From contig JBITNC010000002.1 of the NCBI GenBank assembly GCA_050084985.1, positions 15,500,001 to 15,564,000 of the forward strand: DNA of 64,000 bases. The letters run 5' to 3'. The position numbers and the translations under genes were made by a program. Shown one piece after another: positions 46,101 through 59,455 of the stretch; the first letter of the stretch is position 1, and each line of letters starts with the position of its first letter. The stretch is from Nageia nagi (lineage: Eukaryota > Pinophyta). The notes under the pieces are model-generated. The model was given only the letters and a program-made list of their open reading frames with translations, was not told the origin of the DNA and ran no database searches.

Positions 46101-47598
46101 AGCAAAGGAAGTTAACTAATCATATTGAATTCCTCATTGTGTCATGACCCTATATTATCGATTCCATTATTTTGGGTGATTAGAAATTTGATGTTTGAAT
46201 TATCAACTATTTTGATTTATTTCAAGGATAAAAATAGATTTATAATATCCATTCTCATGTATTAAAAAAGCATTTAATGAAAGATTGAGGGTAAGAAATT
46301 GGATCATTGTCTAAAGTTGCTAAAGCAATAAATATTAAGATGTGTCGATCTCGACCATGGATAAGGATAGTATGTTAATCTGATTATTGTCCTAGAAATA
46401 TCCTTTTATTTTAACTCAATAGAAAACCTACAAAATTGAAAGAAAAAAAGAGAGTTAGTAAAGCATATTATATCCAATAAATTATATTTATTAGAATAAT
46501 ATAATTAATTTAAAAAAAATAAATTAAAAAAATAAAAATACCTAAACTACTATGTGAAAGGGGGGTGGAAATTGATTGAGAGACCATGTAGGTGCTCAAA
46601 GTTGACCTAGGTGTTATCTTTACCAAACTCCAATGAATAAGGAAAAATATAAAGCTTTGAGATGAGAGGCTCTATGGTGAGTCAGTTGGAGTATAGGGTT
46701 GAAGGGACCTTTTTGATCACATAACCTCACCTTCATGCATTAAAGCCTTATACAGATGTTAGAGTCTATGATGGAAATGGGTGGAGTAAGGAGAATATGA
46801 TGGGTTTAATTTTTTTTTCATGTAAATACTTATTGTTCACATGGCCAAATGATTTCCCATGTGTAATGGATAATTTCATGGGTACTTTTGCTTACATAAC
46901 TATGAACGTTCATGAAGGTTACTATGGAATAAACTTGGGTTGTTGCAAGATGAGGCATTCAAGGTTTTCAAAAAATGGAATCTATATTTGCTAATGTACT
47001 TGTTTGGAAGCATTCCCTTCTTTAGAGGCAATATTGTTTTCATTATGTTGAATTAAATAGGTCAAGTACATATGAGGAGGATGCCTTGGAAGGTTTTCAT
47101 CGGTGGACTCTACCAGGAAATGATGATACTCTAGAATGGAAGATGAGAGAAGATATTAAATTTGTCTTTGGGCATGTGAGTTTATGAAATCTTCCCAAAT
47201 TTTTATTAGTATAGAACTAAAAACATAGTTGGTGTATGTGATATATGCAATTTTGTATTGTAGGAATGTGTATTCCTTTTGGTGAATGTTATATTTTCAT
47301 AGATTGTGTGTATTGTGGGAATGTGTATTCCTCTTTATTAAGGGATTGAGTCCATTTTGAATATTAGTATATGTTTTGTATGAATCAAACCTAATGTAGA
47401 TTAAACAACTATTTTACATTTAATGAAGTATTGTAATATATATTGCATAAAATCTAAGTGGTGGTTGATGGGAAATTTAGGAATCTTTGACTTAGGATTT
47501 CAATATATGTGTGTTACTATGGGGAGGGACATGAAGATTTGATCCAACAAGATGAGTGTTTGTAAATAAGTTTTGTACAAATAATGATCATAAGATTT
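46101..47598. other. Unassigned region between the gypsy remnant and element F
   Basis: No element ends were recognised. A short plus frame (46797-46994) and a following frame around 47080-47190 (EGFHRWTLPGNDD, WKMREDIKFVFGH) look protein-like in composition but match no family I know. They could be a degraded gene fragment or chance. Confidence 0.4.
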
Positions 47599-47603
47599 CT
47601 TCC
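47599..47603. repeat. Target-site duplication of F, left copy (cttcc)
   Basis: Same five bases at 62793-62797 beyond the other LTR. Confidence 0.75.
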
Positions 47604-48903
47604 AAAAGATTTTGGAGGCTCAAGGCTCCAAGATCTAATACCAATTAAAGATTTGGATAGAAAAGAACTATATATGACATACCATGTAAAATGGAGATGT
47701 TGGAGTTCCAATAGTTTATGGTTGATTAGAATTGGCTAGATCTTTGAGAAAATTAAAATACTGACCAAAATAAAAGTGTTAGAACTAGAACTATAGAAAA
47801 GTCAAGAGGTTGACCAAAATAAAATTGATGAAGTTTCAAGAGATTTTGATTAGATAGAAAGTGTCAAAACTCTAAGAAAATTAGAACATGTGGAATCCGC
47901 AATTTGGAGGGTGATGAAATCAACAAGGGATGAGAGAAGTCTATATCCCATAACTTATGTGGTTCTTAAAGAAACCTAGCACCATGACCCATCAAATTGA
48001 TCAACAAGAAATTATATATCAAAAGGTGAAGGTATATGATAATTTCAAGAAGGATGGGAGGGTAAAAATTGAGCTTCAAGGAAAAGACTCCATAAAGCTC
48101 AAGAGAAAGACTACAAAATAATAGGTTTTGTATTTAGTAATATCAAAGTGTGTTTCACCAACAAAGTATAGAAAAATATATATGGTTGGAAAGATATGAA
48201 CACCACCTATCTAAAAAAGGAGGAATCACATAAAAATGGAGATCTAGAATTAAATATCCTAGCTCTCAAAAGCAAACTAATCCAAAATAAGGTAGTTTGA
48301 CACAATCACTATAATATCAAAGACTATTGCTCAAAATGGGAAACAAACAAGTTCCCATATAGATAAAATTATTTCAAATAGAGAAATATCACCTTGGAAT
48401 AGAAGAAAAACACTTATGTGAAGATCTGTATGTGTTTTCTCATGCATACAAGCTTTTTTAAAAGAAAAAACACACCACACAACAACAAGGTATTGCAAAG
48501 CAAATATGAATGCTTTGTATTCTATATCCAAAATAGAAACATAATATTACATCAAAAGGTCCCCCCTTTTTTGAAAATGGGAAACTAAGTCCTTATTTAT
48601 ACAAGTAGAAAGTGGAGTGTTAAAGACTCCATAATAACTAATAGATTACATATCCGATCTGAGATGTCAACAAAACATAAAGAAGCACTCATAATGTTCA
48701 TAAAGAGGTATGGGCATCCATGAAGGAGTACAAAACCATGTCTATGTCATTAAAGGGATTATATTTATGAGCATTTAGCACTCAATAATAATCTTATGAT
48801 ATAATAAAGTCAGTAGTTATGGTAGTAGGTAGACAGTGAGTAGCTGTTAGAGGGAACATATCTATCGGATGGAATTCAAAACATGATATATTAAATTCCT
48901 TCA
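47604..48903 (-). repeat. 3' LTR of element F
   Basis: 1300 bp, read on the minus strand from tgaaggaatttaat (48903) down to 47604. Near its end it holds a second copy of an attggtattagatct primer-site-like segment, 28-30 bases before the LTR end. Confidence 0.85.
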
Positions 48904-48914
48904 TTCTTCCCCTT
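48904..48914 (-). promoter_or_regulatory. Polypurine tract of F
   Basis: On the minus strand aaggggaagaa (in a ttaaggggaagaa context) directly precedes the 3' LTR. Confidence 0.75.
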
Positions 48915-48924
48915 AATGTGAATG

Positions 48925-51900
48925 GGTTGAATTTCAAGCTAATTTTAGAGACTGACGAATTGATCCTTAGGTAGAGCCTTGGTGAAAATATATACAAGTT
49001 GAGCTTCAAACTTATAAAAGATGAATTCTACCAATCCATCAGTCATTAGGTCTCACATAAAATGATGTCAAATATTGATATGCTTGCTCTTGCTATGAAA
49101 CATCAGGTTATTAGGCATAGAAATGGTGTTGTGTTATCATAATGAATGGGAATAGGTAGGGGAGGTGCCACACCCAAGTCTTCAAATGATTGAGCCATCC
49201 AAATGGCTTGAGTGCAAGCAGAGGAGGTAGCCATATATTCTACTTTAGTAATGGAAGGAACAACAGTCTATTGTTTCTTATAGATCTATGAGATAAGAGA
49301 TCTGGAAAAGAAGAAAGCATATATGAAGGTGCTTTTCTTATCATCAAGGATTTCATCCCAATCAACATCAATGTAGGCCTCAAGGATGTTAGAATTAGAG
49401 GATTTATACCATAGACCAAAGTATTTGGTACCAATGACATACCAAAAGATCCTTTTAGCTATTTTCTAATGAGATTCATGTGAAGAGTGCATGAATCAAG
49501 CTATATGGCTAACTACATACATGATGTTTGATCAAGTTGTTATATGATACATCAAACTATCAACAAGTGACTAGTACAAGGTGGAATCAATAAGAGGAGT
49601 AGAATCTTCCTTCATGAGTTTGGTACCAATAACTACCAAAGTGTCAATAGTTTTGCAAACCTTAATGGAAAATTTGGCAAGCATGTCATAAACATACTTG
49701 GACTAAGTGATGAATATGCTATAGGATGATTTTTACACTTGCATACCAAGAAAGTATTGCATGTCACCTAAACCACTCATCTCAAACTCCTTAACCATGA
49801 TAGTTTTGAATATATGTAGCATAGAGGAGGAAGTGCTCATGAAGATAATATCATCAACATACAAACAAATGATGACAAAATTATGATTGAATACCTTACT
49901 GTATATGGTACATTCTTTGAAGCACTTTTGATAACCATTCAAATGGAAGTAGGTGTTAATCAAGAGCCTACTTGAGCTCATATAGAGCTTTCTTTAGCCG
50001 GTACACCTTATCTTCATGTTTGATAACTTTGAATCATTGGGGTTGATTCACATACACTTCTTCCTTCAAATATCCATTAAGGAGGGCATATGTAACATCC
50101 ATTTGTTACAAACTAAGACCAAGATGAGATGCTAGAGCAAGAAGAAAGCATACTATCTCAAGTCTAGAAATTGATGCAAATATCTCTTCATAATCAAACC
50201 CTTCCTTTTGAACATAGCCCTTAGCCACCAGTCAGGCCTTATGTTTAGCAATGCTACCATTAGCATTATGCTTGATCTTATAGATCTATTTAACTCCAAT
50301 AACTTTTTGATTCTTTGGAGGAGGGACTATCTCCCATGAGTCATTCTTTTGGATCTTCTCAATCTCTTCTTCCATGGTCAATTTCCAATCTACATTTATA
50401 ATAGCTTATTTAAAGTTGTAAGGCTCAATAAGAGAAGACGACATCAAGGTATAATTGGTTATTTTATCATCCCCTTGCTTATTTTTGGGTCACTATTCTA
50501 CTAGAAAAAATTTCCAACATTTTAGGTTCTAGATGATCTCTAGAAATCCTTCTCTTTAAGGGAGTTGGAGCCATGAGATGGTTGGGTTGTTGAGGTTGGT
50601 TAGGTTGTAATGACTCATTTGGCTCATCCAAACTAGAGTCCTCAATCTTCAAAGTGATGTCAAGGGTATTAGAATCATTCTTATAGGCTTCTCCTTTTGA
50701 AATATCACATCCTAACTAATATGTAGCTTTCAAGAAATTAGATTATAAAACATATAAGCTTTAGACTCATATGAGTATCCCATAAAGATACATTTGATGG
50801 ATTTTTCATCCAATTTCTTCATGCTCTCCTTGGGAACATGCACATAACAAGTAAAGCTAAAGATCTGAAGGTTCAAGAGACTCAATTTTCAACCAAACCA
50901 AGCCTCATAGGGGGTTGAATGTTGCATAATATTTATTGGGAAGCAATTAAATATATAGAAAATAGTATGCACATCTTCTCCCCATAATTTATTATCCATA
51001 CCCATCTCCTTGAGATTACTTTGGACCATCTCAATGACTATTTGGTTCTTCCTCTCAACCACTCCATTCTGCTATGGAGTGTAGGCAGTTGTGTACTGCT
51101 TCTTGATCCCATATTTCTTGTAGAACTTTTTGAACTCATTTGAAGTTAATTCACCACCATGGTCTATTCAAAACTTCTTGAGATGGTAGTCATACTGCTT
51201 CTCAACAAGTGCTTTGAACTTGATAAAAGTGTTAAGGCATCTGACTTAGTATTTAAAAAATACAACCAAATCATCCAAGAATACTCATCAGTAAAGATAA
51301 GCATACACCTTCACTTGGCTAAGGTGGGAGTCTGCATAGGTTTGCAAATATTTGCATGCACCAACTCTAAAGGTCCCTTTACACAATGTAGGTGGGAGGT
51401 AAATTTTTCTATATTGTTTCCCAAAATTGTAGCTCTCACACAAAGTGTTAGGTGGAAGTGAGAAGGTAGTAATACCTCTCACAAGCTTAAGCAATCTGTA
51501 GAGTGAGTTAAAATTAATGTGGCCACATATTTGATGCCACAACCAAGAAGGATTAAGGATGGATTTTAGGCATTTGACTATTGTTGGGTGCATCTTTAAC
51601 ATATACATGTAATTCTCAGACATGAGAATTTTGGAAATGATCAACTTGTTGGCCTCATTAGTAATGGTGCAGGTATTCTTTTATAAAACTAAACAATAGT
51701 CTTTCAAGCACATCTAACCAATGCTAAGGAGACTATGCTTCATCTTAGAAATATACAAAGTGTCATGCATATGCATAATCTTATTAGACATGGCTTTGAA
51801 AGTAATGGAACCCTTTCTGATAATATCAACTTGACTATTATCATCAAATCAAACTTTATCAGAAGCATTTTATTCAAGTTAAATAAATAATTTTTTATTC

Positions 51901-52890
51901 TTGATCATGTGATTTGAGCACCCAATATCTAGATACCAAATATGTTCATCAACAACTTCAAAGTTGTTTTTGGTTAAGAATACATTACCAACATCATGTT
52001 CTTCAGTGTAGTTACCTTTCTTCTCCTTTTTCTAGAAGCAATACTGCATTATGTGACCATCCTTTACATAAAATTCATAATGTTGGGGAGTTGAGATCTA
52101 GCTTCTACCAGATGATTGGCCTCTTCCTCTAACATGACCATCTCTTCCATGGCTGCTACCACCATGATCTTTTCCATGGCCTCTTGAAGTAGATTCTGAA
52201 CTAGAGCAAGTAGAAGGTTGATCATTCATCCAAATTTTACCTTAGAATGTTTGCTCTAGGTTCTTGGCTCTATCTTGGATTATGTGCTCATACATCTATA
52301 AGCTACCAATCAATTTTAGGAGAGTGATTTAAGTCCTTATATTCCTCCATAGCAATGGTGAAAGGATCAAACTTTTGGGGAAGGCTTCATAACACCTTCT
52401 TAATATTTTGGGTATTATCAAACTACTCACCATGTGAATGAAGTGCATTCACCAAATCTTGAACTCTGTTTAGGAAAAGTTCAACAATCCCATCATAAAT
52501 TAACCAAAGAGATTCAAACTCCCTTTGTAAAAGCTATAGCTTGGCTACTCTAACTCTATTTGATCCCTTGTAAGCACTATCAAGAGTGTCTCATGCAACC
52601 TTAGAGAATTTACATTCTATAATTTTAGGAAAGATGGTAACATCTAACCCACTATGGATAGAAAGTAAGGCTTTGGCATCTTTCTTTTAGGTCTCTAAGA
52701 GCTCCTTTCTTTCATTTGTTGTAAGTACAACAAAGGTTGAAGGATCAAGTTCAACATATCCATGAGAAATAAGACTCCAAAACTCTTGTGAGATGAGAAA
52801 GGTCCTCATTTGGATGCTCCAATACTTATATTTTTCTCCACTAAACATAAGGATCTGTAATTGCAAAGAATTTTCATTCTTAGGATCCAT
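48925..52890 (-). pseudogene. Element F gag-pol, decayed
   Basis: Gag starts at ATG 52890 with MDPKNENSLQLQ and a FSGEKYKYWSIQM segment typical of copia gag; the open part ends at 52687. The integrase zinc region is in an open stretch at 51288-51644 (WLWHQICGHINF ... CESYNFGKQYRK), followed at lower coordinates by remnants of the catalytic core around 51060-51170. Reverse transcriptase has CLYVDDIIFM and LGDMQYFLGMQ at 49733-49981. RNase H and the end VYIFTKALPKDQF are at 49450-48950. Stops and frameshifts throughout. Confidence 0.85.
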
Positions 52891-52905
52891 TTAACCTAAT
52901 AGAAC

Positions 52906-52923
52906 ATCTAGATCTAATACCAA
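52906..52923 (-). promoter_or_regulatory. Primer binding site of F, altered
   Basis: tggtattagatctagatg on the minus strand follows the 5' LTR end; against tggtatcagagc it carries changes that could weaken priming. Confidence 0.55.
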
Positions 52924-52924
52924 T

Positions 52925-53531
52925 TGAAGATTTTGGAGGCTCAAGGCTCCAAGCTCTAATACTAATCAAATATTGAAATGGAAAATAACTATTTCAAATT
53001 ATGTAAAATAGAAATGTCAGGGTTTTGATAGTTTTTAATTAGTTATAATTAGTCGAATCTCTAGGAAAATCAAAATATTAACCAAAATAAGAGCATTAGA
53101 GCAAGAACTCCAAAAAAGATAAGAGGCTAACCAAAATGAAACTGATGAAGTTTCAAGAGATTTTGATCAACTATAAAGTACCAAAACTCTAGGAAAATTA
53201 GAACATTTGAAATCCATGGTCTTGAGGCATGATGTCAACAAGGGCTGAGAGAAGTTTAGAGCCTATAACTTATGTAGTTCTTAAATAAACCTAGCACTAT
53301 CACACATCAAATTAATAAATAAGAAATTATCTATCAAAAGGTGAAGCTCCAAGATAATTTTAAGAAGGAAGGAAGGGTCAAAACTAAGCTACAAGGAAAA
53401 GACTCCACAAATCTTAAGAGCAAGATTATGAAATAGCAGGTTTTGTATTTAGTGATATCAAAGTTTGTTTTGTCAACAATGTATGGAAACATACATATGG
53501 TTGGAAAGGTATGAAAACCAAATATCCAACA
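52925..53531 (-). repeat. 5' LTR of element F, part next to gag
   Basis: Aligns to 47604-48200 or so of the 3' LTR. Interrupted by G after caaca (53527-53531). Confidence 0.85.
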
Positions 53532-54028
53532 TGAAGGAATTAACACTAACATATAACTTCTTAAATTACCAAAATCTCTTGAAAGCTCACAATCACATTT
53601 AACAAACTCACAAAGCAATCTCACAAAGATAACACAAGATGTAAGTAGTTCCTCCAACTAGGAGTACATCCACTAACTAAATCTCACTTCATTCACAAAT
53701 ATGAACTTTACAATTCTCCTAATCTCAACTCCTAAACACTATCCTCTACCATAACTTTTCTTCACAAATTGGTGTGTAATGATAAAGAGGAAGCCTTCTA
53801 TTTATAGGCCAAAATTGCTCTTTGGATCACCCTTTTACCCAATGTACAAAGGCATGACATGCACTCCCTTTTACCCAAGGGGCATGCTCATGACATGGAG
53901 TGTAGGGCAAGTTACATTATCTTATTCACTTAAATACTTAAGGTATCAAATGATACCCTTAAGTATTAGTAAACTTACATAGAAGACTATTACAAAACCT
54001 TTACAATAATGCATTATACATTCCAACA
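53532..54028 (-). repeat. 3' LTR of element G
   Basis: 497 bp, on the minus strand tgttggaatgtataatg ... taattccttca. Confidence 0.93.
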
Positions 54029-54750
54029 ACCCCTCGTTAATGCAATATTGGGATAGAGAAAATAAGGAAGAAGAAGAAGCGAAAGTAAGAGATTTCTCCT
54101 CCAAATAGACACAATTAGAGATGAGAACTTTTTACATATTTGTGAAGTAAGTAAGATCTAGTTTGAGACTCACTCCTTTGCTAAATACAATCATTAACTA
54201 CAATCAATTTCAATGTACATGAAGTAGTCATCCAACTGGAAGTCATGAAGAGTCTCCAAGAGCCTACATACCCTAAGTAAGTAACCTGTAATCTTAAAGA
54301 AAATTGTAGGTCATAAGCAAATCAAATAATAAAATCAATTAGATGCAATATATTCATATCAACTAGGATAGATGAATCACATAAATGTCATCATGAACTG
54401 ATCAATGGTACACTATAAGTCATCATAAAGATGCCAAGCCAAAAAATCATAATTACTTACTATATATAAACCATGTGTTGATTATTATTACAAAATAGAG
54501 CATGCACATATGATTTTCTCACATATAGATAATTGAATAGTGTCAAAAAACATATAAGAGTTTCACACATGGATAACTAAATAGTGCTAGATTGGCCAAT
54601 CTTTTTACTTTAAAAATTTGTATAACAAGTTCCTCACGTAGAGTGAATTTATCACAAAGATGTACAATAAAATCAACACTATACAGCACAAAATCCTCCT
54701 AGAGGTTAAGTTATCATCACAAATATGAATTTAACACAAGAATTCAAACT
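54029..54750 (-). other. 3' non-coding region of G
   Basis: Shares the conserved 3' block with A, C and E and holds a single hairpin-type unit (attcactctacgtgaggaac on the minus strand near 54640). The polypurine tract is weakened (attaacgagggg before the LTR). Confidence 0.7.
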
Positions 54751-57700
54751 TCACTCCCCCTTAAGGGTAACTTCACCAACCCAATAGCATCCCTACACTT
54801 AAAGAACTAAGCTTTTGGGGGGGGGCTTGGTGAATAAATCAATGGAGTTCAAGGGGGATGGACAATACTTTAGGTGTATGATGCCATCAAGAACCTTCTC
54901 CCTAATAAAATGGGCATGGATTTCTATATGTTTTATTCTTTAATGGAACATAGGAATCTTAGCTAAAGAAATAGCCAACTGATTATCTAAAAAAATCAAA
55001 GATGATCCAGCTTGATCATATCTAATTTCTTTTACAAGATACCTTAACCAAATAACTTCTTAGGCTGTAATATATATGGCATAGTATTCAACTTCTATGG
55101 TGGAAAGAGAAACAGTGAGCTACTTCTTGGAATCCTGAGAGATAGCACCTAAACTAATGCTAAACACATATGTAGAGGTTGATTTCCTATCATCTCTATC
55201 TTACCCATAATCAAAATCTGAGAATCCAAAGAGAACAAATGAAGGCAACTTAGAATACTTGAGAGCAATATCTTTAGTCCCTGCAACATACCTCAAAATT
55301 TGCTTAATATCATTGAGGTGCTCAACATAAGGTTTCTCCATGAATCATGCCATTAGATTCATTGCAAAGGTAATATTTGGCCTAGATATAGTCAAATATA
55401 GAAGACTACCAATTAATTACCTGTAAACTGTAGAATCAACCAACTCAGAGTTGGAGCTAAGAGAAATAGTGATTCTAGGAGAGATTGGAATAGCAACATA
55501 TCTACACTCCTCCATTCCAAACTTCTAAAAGATATCTGATATATACTTGATTTACTAAGATAAGTACAATCCTTATATTGGTATACTTGCATTCCAAGAT
55601 AGTAGTGCAAGAGACCAAGATCAGTCATTTCAAATGTTGCCTTAAGTTTGGTTATGCACTTTTGAATGAGTTCATTATTATTCCTAGTAATCAAAAGATC
55701 ATCCACATAAAGGAGAATCAATACCACATCTTTTCCTTGAGTGAGAACATATAAATCTAAGTCTAAAAAGCACTTGGAGAAACCAATGTTTGCAAAATAC
55801 CTTGAAATCTTCTTGTACCAGGCTCTAAGTGCTTACTTAAATCCATATAATAACTTCTTTAGCTTGCACATAAAAGATTTTTTACCTTCCATAATAAACC
55901 CTTCTAGTTGATTCATGAAGATTTCTACATCTAAGTCACCATTAAGTAATGCACTCTTGATGTCAAGTTGAAAAACTTTCCATCTTTGAGCTACAAAAAG
56001 AGCAAGGATAATTATCATAGTAGTCATCTTTACCATGGAAGCAAAGGCTTCCTCATAATCTACATCATATTTCTGATCAAAACCTTTAGCTAATAACCTT
56101 GCCTTTTATTCTCAATATCTCCAATAGAATTGAACTTGACCTTGAAGATCCATTTATTACCAATCACATTCTTCTCATTGGGATAAGAAACCAAATATCA
56201 AGTTTCATTTTTCATAAGTGCCTCATACTCCACTTTCATGGCTTCCATCCAGCACTCGTGCTTAGAAGCTTCTTTAAAGGTTGAGGGCTCATGCTTGTTG
56301 TCAATCTTGGTAAATAAGGATTTGTTCAAGGTCATGCTCCTTGTTACCCTTTATGTTGAAGAATTTTGTTCTTGAGGTGACTTATCCACATTAATATCCA
56401 ACCAACTAGGTGAAATTGAAGAGTCCTCTGGATCATCAATATCCTCATTAGAAGTAAATTCTTTAGGAAGTTCATTGAACTTTACATCCTTTGAAATAAA
56501 CACAACTTTGTAAGATGGAGAGTAGAGCCTATAGCCTCTATGCTGACTGTCATAACCTATAAAGATGCATTTTTTATCTTTTTTATCTAACTTCTTCCTT
56601 TTCTCAAAGATAATGTAGGATAATGCTTTACAACCAAACACTCTAAGATGTGAAATGTTAGGTTTTCTTCTTGACCATGCCTTAAAAGGAGTTTTACCCT
56701 AAACAACCTTTGTGAGACACCTATTCAATGTGTAAATAGAAGTGCTTACTACTTCATCCCATAAGAAACTAGGAAGATTACCCAACATGCATCTAGCTAT
56801 TTCCATAATTGTTCTATTTTTTCTATCGATAACACCATTCTGCTGAGGAGTGTAAGGAATCATAAACTACCTCTTGATTCCATACTTACCATAATAGTCA
56901 TTGAACTCATTGATATTATATTCTCCTTCATTATCTAATCTCAGCTTCTTGATTTTAAGGTTAGTTTGATTCTCAATAAAGTCCTTAAAAAGCTTAAAAC
57001 TCTCAAAGGTTTGATCCTTGTGCTCAAGTAGATACCCAAAGGTCATTCTACTAAAATCTTCAATAAAGGTCAAGACATAATATGCTCCTCCAAGTAATTT
57101 AGTCTGAAACAAACCCATTAAATTTGGATGCACAAGTTGAAGAGGTTGAGATGCTTTTTTTACCTTATCTTTTTCAAACTTTGGTCTATGCATCTTACCA
57201 AAAATGCACTTCTCACATAAACCAATCGAAGAAGAAATTGAAGGCAAACCTTCCACAATTTTTTAGTCTTTTATGACTTAAATACTCTTGTAGTTAAGGT
57301 GCCCTAAATGTTGGTGCCAAAGATTACCTCTAGAACACACATTTGTAGCAAGAAACATTTTTTGTTGGAACTTGATCCATAATGTAGAGATTATCTTTTA
57401 CTGACCCTTTAACCAACATGGCAAGTCCTTTCTTTGTGCACTAGGATTGAGAGTCAAACTCAAAAAATAACCCTTTTCTAGCAACTTGGATCATGGAGAG
57501 AAGGTTCATCCTAAGCTTAGGAACATAGAGCACATTTTCAAGAACCTTCTTGTTAATCTGGATTTCAAGGATAGAGTTATCACCTATCATAACTGCATCT
57601 TTTATATACTTTTGAAAGTTTTCAAACTCATCCTATTCAAAGCATAGATGATTAGTGCAACCAGAGTTAACAATCTAATCACACAAAAAGTGCAAGACAT

Positions 57701-58684
57701 GGAGTAGAGCATCACAACAAAACCAGCTTGAATATTCTTCTTTTCTTTGAATTTCTTTACATTTTCATTACCTTTGTTCTTTTCCTCTCTTTTATTTTTT
57801 TAGCAATCAACTTCTTTGTGACCTTGGATGCCACAATAGTTACAATTACCATCAAACTTTTCCTTAGGATATGGATTGTTTTCTTTGCCTTTTCTATCTC
57901 TTTGCTTGAAGTGGTTATTGTTATCATTATTCTTGTTATTATTGTTATTGTTCCTATTATTACCATTATTCCTTCTACTGTTGATGCTATTGCCTCTTTT
58001 CTCAAACCTTTTGAAGGAAGAAGGATAAGATTTTCTTTTATGGTTGAACTTCTTCTTGAAAGGAGTTTTGGTTGCTCCAAGAGCAATGTTATTATCCTTA
58101 AGAGAATAAATCAACACCTTTTTGTTAAATGTTTTCTCATGCTTCAAAAGGAGCCTAGAAAGGTCACTTCTCCCATCATCAAGCCTTGTTTCTATTACTA
58201 TTACAAAGTTTTCAAACTTTGAAGAAAAGCTTTGAAGAATGATGAAGACCATGAACTCATCATTAATCTAATTACACCCATAATAAATAAGTTGGGTCCT
58301 TAGATCAATGATTTTGTTCAAGTAGACAGCCATATTTTCATCTTCCTCTTGATGAGATTGAAGTAATTTTTGGAGAATGGTAAACCTTCTTGAAAACTTT
58401 GAACTGAGGTAGATTTGCTTAAGCTTATCCCAAGCTTCCTTTATCAAGGTTAAAGATCAAATCATCAAGAGCACATCATCTGAAACTACATGAAAGATCA
58501 TGGAGGTTGCTAACTCATTCTCCATGTTGTAAGCCTCTAGTGCCTTCTCATCTATAGGAGGTACAAGATTCTCATTCACTATTTACCAAAGCTTCCTTGC
58601 CTGCAACTTAGTTCTCATTCTAGGTTCTCAAATCCCAAATTTGGAACCATTAATAATGTGTTTAGGTAAAAAGGAGTCTCCCAT
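54751..58684 (-). pseudogene. Element G gag-pol, decayed
   Basis: Gag starts at ATG 58684 and shows the KHIINGSKFGI start with a stop where A has tryptophan. An asparagine-rich gag stretch and the knuckle CNYCGIQGHKEVDC (complete CX2CX4HX4C) are in an open frame at 57800-58252. Integrase: GLCEKCIFGKMHR and LRLDNEGEY (57256-56867), the latter changed from RSDNGGEY. The end of integrase is open at 56351-56641. Reverse transcriptase: FQLDIKSALLNGD (56036-55833) and LLYVDDLLITRNN (55727-55413). The RNase H region and end reach 54751 with a run of nine G/C bases near 54819 that shifts the frame. Not functional. Confidence 0.9.
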
Positions 58685-58894
58685 TTGCTACATAAGAATA
58701 TGGAAAAAAATAAACATGTTGTTTAATAAATAACATTACATGTTACATTTAATTAACTAAAACATGCTTGATTTGATTCACAAGTGCAAATGTTTTACAA
58801 CTCAAATAATAATCCATGTACCCAAATACATTTCTCATCTTAAGAATCATAGATGTAAAGTGACATTTTTTAAGTTTATTTTCTTATCTAAAAA

Positions 58895-59455
58895 TTAGGC
58901 CTTCACCTGGATGCCCACACAAGAAAAAGCCCAAGTACTACCAATCCTCAACTAGTTTGCCTTGGTCAGTATTATACTTTCTCACAAGGAGAAGTACCTA
59001 ATATTTTCCAAGGTTATGATGTTTATCAAATTGGTCAAACTATTAATATTAATTAGGTTTCAAGTTGTCCTCCTATATTATCAGGATAATCCTTAAATGG
59101 ATGTGCAGACATGTGATATCACTACACACAAGCCTATCCACCTATTGGAGTTATGTCCAGACCAATAGAGGACTTAGGGGCAATTGAGAAGTACAAACTT
59201 TTCACCATTTGGATCATCAAACTTAAAGGTTCAAATCCACCTATCTTCACCTCATGGCTCCCCAAACAAGTCATGTTGCAAAATGTATGTGCGGATGTGT
59301 TCATTTTAAAGGGTTGCTCAAAATCAAGGTTTGCAATTTTTGCATAAGTAAATAAAGTAAAAGTGTGAAACATGAAGTAAAGTACATAAATGAAACATCA
59401 TCCATTTGTAATTTGAAACCTAAGAGTCCAATAGGTTTTGTATACAACTCATAAA
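58895..59455 (-). other. Conserved leader block, copy in G
   Basis: Inverted match to 27412-27965 and 10136-10690, with the same order of landmarks. Confidence 0.7.

Noticed and set aside
57728-58222. Plus-strand frame with membrane-like composition
   Set aside because: It is the antisense of the asparagine-rich gag stretch of element G; hydrophobic residues come from complementing AAC/AAT codons.
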